Positions 61,609-64,000 of a DNA stretch of 64,000 nucleotides are shown in pieces. Numbering within the stretch: the stretch's first letter is position 1; the number at the start of each line of letters is the position of its first letter. The stretch lies in NCBI RefSeq assembly GCF_029227915.1, contig NC_079877.1, positions 31,771,851-31,835,850 of the forward strand. Direction: 5' to 3'. Origin of the DNA: Hydractinia symbiolongicarpus (Eukaryota > Cnidaria > Hydrozoa > Anthoathecata > Hydractiniidae). Below the pieces are notes generated by a model that had not been told where the DNA came from, did not search any database, and was given only the letters and a program-made list of their open reading frames with translations. The position numbers and the translations under genes are program-made.

Positions 61609-63395
61609 TTCCAGTAATCATGTCAAATTAAGAAGAATGTTATTCCTTGGAGAACAATTGGCTCATTTTTCACATTTCTAAGGTCACAGTCCAGAATCAG
61701 TTCAATTAACTCCCTCAGTCAATCTTTCACTGTTAAAAGCAATACAACTTAGTAATATCGGAAGAAAATCACTAACTACATGTTGGTACGAATATGTGAC
61801 GCAACCGTTGTAACTCAAACGGATTGACACCGTTAGAAAGTCAATGAAATGTAGTTTTTGAAACTGTCTCTATTTCTTCAGCGCGAACTAACGGCTAGGA
61901 TTGGTCCCACAGTAAAAAATGACTTATTTATCTTCATTTTTTAACAAAGCGCTACCACAGTGCCCAGTGTAATCGCTGAGTTCCAGCAATCATGTCAAAT
62001 TAAGAAGAATGTTATTCCTTGGAGAACAATTGGCTCATTTTTCACATTTATAAGGTCACAGTCCAGAATCAGTTCAATTAACTCCCTCAGTCAATCGTTT
62101 CACTGTTAAAAGCAATACAACTTAGTAATATTGGAAGAAAATCACTAAATACATGTTGGTACGAATATGTGACGCAACCGTTGTAACTCAAACGGATTGA
62201 GACCGTTAGAAAGTCAATGAAATGTAGTTTTTGAAACTGTCTCTATTTCTTCAGCGCAAACTAACGGCTAGGATTGGTCCCACAGTAAAAAATGACTTAT
62301 TTATCTTAATTTTTTAACAATGCGCTACCACAGAGCCTAATGTAATCGCTGAATTCCAGCAATCATGTCAAATTAAGAAGAATGTTATTCCTTGAAGACC
62401 AATTGCCTCATTTATCACATTTATAAGGTCACAGTCCAGAATCAGTTTAATGAATTCCCACAGTCAATCGTTTCACTGTTAAAAGCAATACAACTTAGTA
62501 ATATCGGAAGAAAATCACTAATTACATGTTGGTACGAATATGTGACGCAACCGTTGTAACTCAAACGGATTGACACCGTTAGAAAGTCAATTAAATGTAG
62601 TTTTTGAAACTGTCTCTATTTCTTCAGCGCGAACTAACGGCTAGGATTGGTCCCACAGTAAAAAATGACTTATTTATCTTAATTTTTTAACAAAGCGCTA
62701 CCACAGAGACTAATGTAATCGCTGTATTCCAGCAATCATGTCAAATTAAGAAGAATGTTATTCCTTGAAGACCAATTGGCTCATTTATCACATTTATAAG
62801 GTCACAGTCCAGAATCAGTTTAATTAATTCCCACAGTCAATCGTTTCACTGTTAAAAGCAATACAACTTAGTAATGTCGGAAGAAAATCACTAAATACAT
62901 GTTGGTGCGAATATGTGACGCAACCGTTGCAACTCAAACGGATTGACACCGTTAGAAAGTCAATGAAATGTAGCTTTTGAAACTGTCTCTATTTCTTCAG
63001 CGCGAAATAACGACTAGGATTCGTCCCACAGTAAAAAATGACTTATTTATCTTAATTTTTTAATAAAGCACTACCACAGAGCCCAGTGTAATCGCTGAGT
63101 TCCAGCAATCATGTCAAATTAAGAAAAAAGTTATTCCTTGGAGAACAATTGGCTCATTTATCACATTTATAAGGTCAAAGTCGAAAATCAGATCAGTTAA
63201 GTCCCACAGTCAAACGTTTTAGTGCTAAAAGTGATTCAACCTAGTAATATCCGAATACTATCGCTAAATTCATGTGGGGACGAATATGTGACGCAACCGT
63301 TGGAACTCAAACGGATTGATACCGTTAGAAAGTCAATGAAATATAGTTTTTGAAACTGTCGCTATTTCTTCAGCGCGAACTAACGACTAGGATTG

Positions 63396-64000
63396 GTCCC
63401 ACAGTAAAAAATGAGTTATTTATCTTAATTTTTTAACAAAGCGCTACCACAGAGCTTAATGTAATCGCTGTATTCCAGCAATCATGTTAAATTATGAAGA
63501 ATGTTATTCCTTGAAGACCAATTGGCTCATTTATCACATTTATAAGGTCACAGTCCAGAATCAGTTTAATTAATTCCCACAGTCAATCGTTTCACTGTTA
63601 AAAGCAATACAACTTAGTAATGTCGGAAGAAAATCACTAAATACATGTTGGTGCGAATATATGACGCAACCGTTGCAACTCAAACGGATTGACACCGTTA
63701 GAAAGTCAATGAAATGTAGCTTTTGAAACTGTCTCTATTTCTTCAGCGCGAAATAACGACTAGGATTCGTCCCACAGTAAAAAATGACTTATTTATCTTA
63801 ATTTTTTAATAAAGCACTACCACAGAGCCCAGTGTAATCGCTGAGTTCCAGCAATCATGTCAAATTAAGAAGAAAGTTATTCCTTGGAGAACAATTGGCT
63901 CATTTATCACATTTATAAGGTCAAAGTCGAAAATCAGATCAGTTAAGTCCCACAGTCAAACGTTTCACTGCTAAAAGCGATTCAACCTAGTAATATCCGA
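63396..64000 (+). repeat. Array continues past the window; dimer repeat at 746 bp
   Basis: Monomers start at 63473 and 63846; the latter is cut by the window edge after 155 bp. Both resemble 62727 and 63100 at an offset of 746: the first has TGTATTCCAGC and the CTTTTGAAACTG ending, and the second has AAGTCGAAAATCAG with GATCAGTTAAGTCCC. Differences (AGCTTAATG, CATGTTAAATTATG, ATATATGACGC, AAACGTTTCACTGC) show an older copy than the 4,043-bp pair. No sign of an array border is visible. Confidence 0.85.

Larger units (their letters stand above)
59353..63395 (+). repeat. 4,043-bp 11-monomer HOR unit, second copy
   Basis: Starts 59430, 59774, 60147, 60519, 60892, 61236, 61609, 61981, 62354, 62727 and 63100 equal the first copy plus 4,043. 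By eye I found only two differences: T60574 against C56531, and T63232 against C59189. That suggests well over 99% identity. The shared sequence runs on to about 63414, where ATGAGTTATT replaces ATGACTTATT. This is the longest and least diverged tandem duplication in the window, so it is either very recent or recently homogenised. Confidence 0.93.
1..64000 (+). repeat. Satellite DNA array, ~373-bp monomer, head to tail, 172 complete copies
   Basis: Every part of the window aligns to one monomer of about 373 bp. The landmark TTCC(A/G)GCAATC recurs at 3, 376, 749, 1122, 1495, 1868 and so on to 63846, with spacing nearly always 372-373 bp; the main exceptions are 369 and 344 bp. All copies lie on the same strand, with no inversion, insertion or unique spacer. 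The reference monomer is about 36% G+C. The length is close to two nucleosome repeats, which is common for satellites, but I infer nothing functional from that. No stretch over 300 bases departs from the repeat, so there is no conventional intergenic region to describe. Array size, purity and HOR structure fit eukaryotic centromeric or pericentromeric heterochromatin. The satellite family and host are not recognised. Confidence 0.98.

Noticed and set aside
1-64000. CENP-B box in the monomer
   Set aside because: Some copies have ATTCGTCCCACAG, which fits the TTCGNNNNA left half of the box, but the CGGG right half is absent, and other copies read ATTGGTCCC. No full match was seen on either strand by eye.
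1-64000. CRISPR-like array
   Set aside because: The repeats are 373 bp and contiguous, without short direct repeats and unique spacers. The structure is a satellite.
1-64000. Polymerase III promoter (tRNA-derived SINE origin)
   Set aside because: GGATTCGTCCC vaguely resembles a B box, but it lacks the GGTTCGA core, and no well-placed A box or tRNA fold could be found.
1-64000. Monomer as an ancient dimer of two ~186-bp halves
   Set aside because: TCCCACAGT occurs twice per monomer about 194 bp apart, but the flanking sequences do not align at a constant offset, so an internal duplication is not supported by eye.
1-64000. Match to a named satellite family such as a known ~360-bp insect satellite
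   Set aside because: The length alone is similar. I recognise no family sequence here and a database search was not possible, so no name or host is given.

Overview
The whole 64 kb window is one uninterrupted satellite DNA array. A monomer of about 373 bp is repeated head to tail, always in the same orientation. Reading monomer starts at the TTCCAGCAATC landmark, the first is at 3 and the last at 63846. That gives 172 complete monomers (mean 371 bp) plus a 155-bp partial copy at the right edge. I see no gene, RNA gene, transposon, microsatellite block, telomere repeat or unique sequence anywhere. A reference monomer (40201-40573) counts to about 36% G+C. Stop codons recur in every frame, and the longest open frame is a 60-codon chance ORF. 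This is the pattern of constitutive heterochromatin (centromeric, pericentromeric or subtelomeric) in a eukaryote. I do not recognise the satellite family and cannot name the organism.

The monomers are not uniform. They fall into diagnostic subtypes that are themselves arranged in higher-order repeats (HORs). Region by region: 1-1680 carries a 746-bp dimer duplication. 1681-5423 is a 1,863-bp pentamer present twice. 5.6-11.9 kb is a trimeric HOR of about 1,114 bp (types A-B-C) with an internal 1,859-bp duplication. 11.9-13.8 kb is an A-D dimer tract. 13.8-18.2 kb is a mosaic. 18.2-25.7 kb is a second A-B-C trimer tract, in register with the first at an offset of 13,389 bp. 25.4-35.7 kb contains dimer, hexamer-spaced and serial-dimer duplications. 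35.7-39.5 kb has a divergent subtype. 39.5-42.8 kb is a fairly homogeneous monomeric tract. From 42.8 kb to the end a different HOR system takes over, built on a four-monomer cassette of exactly 1,462 bp that includes a 344-bp contracted monomer. It ends in a nearly perfect 4,043-bp (11-monomer) tandem duplication.

Nothing here encodes a protein or a pathway. The biological content is a record of unequal exchange and segmental amplification: nested duplications, chimeric monomers at exchange junctions, and two length variants (369 bp and 344 bp) confined to different parts of the array. All identities and boundaries were read by eye. Small miscounts are possible, and exact percentages need an alignment.
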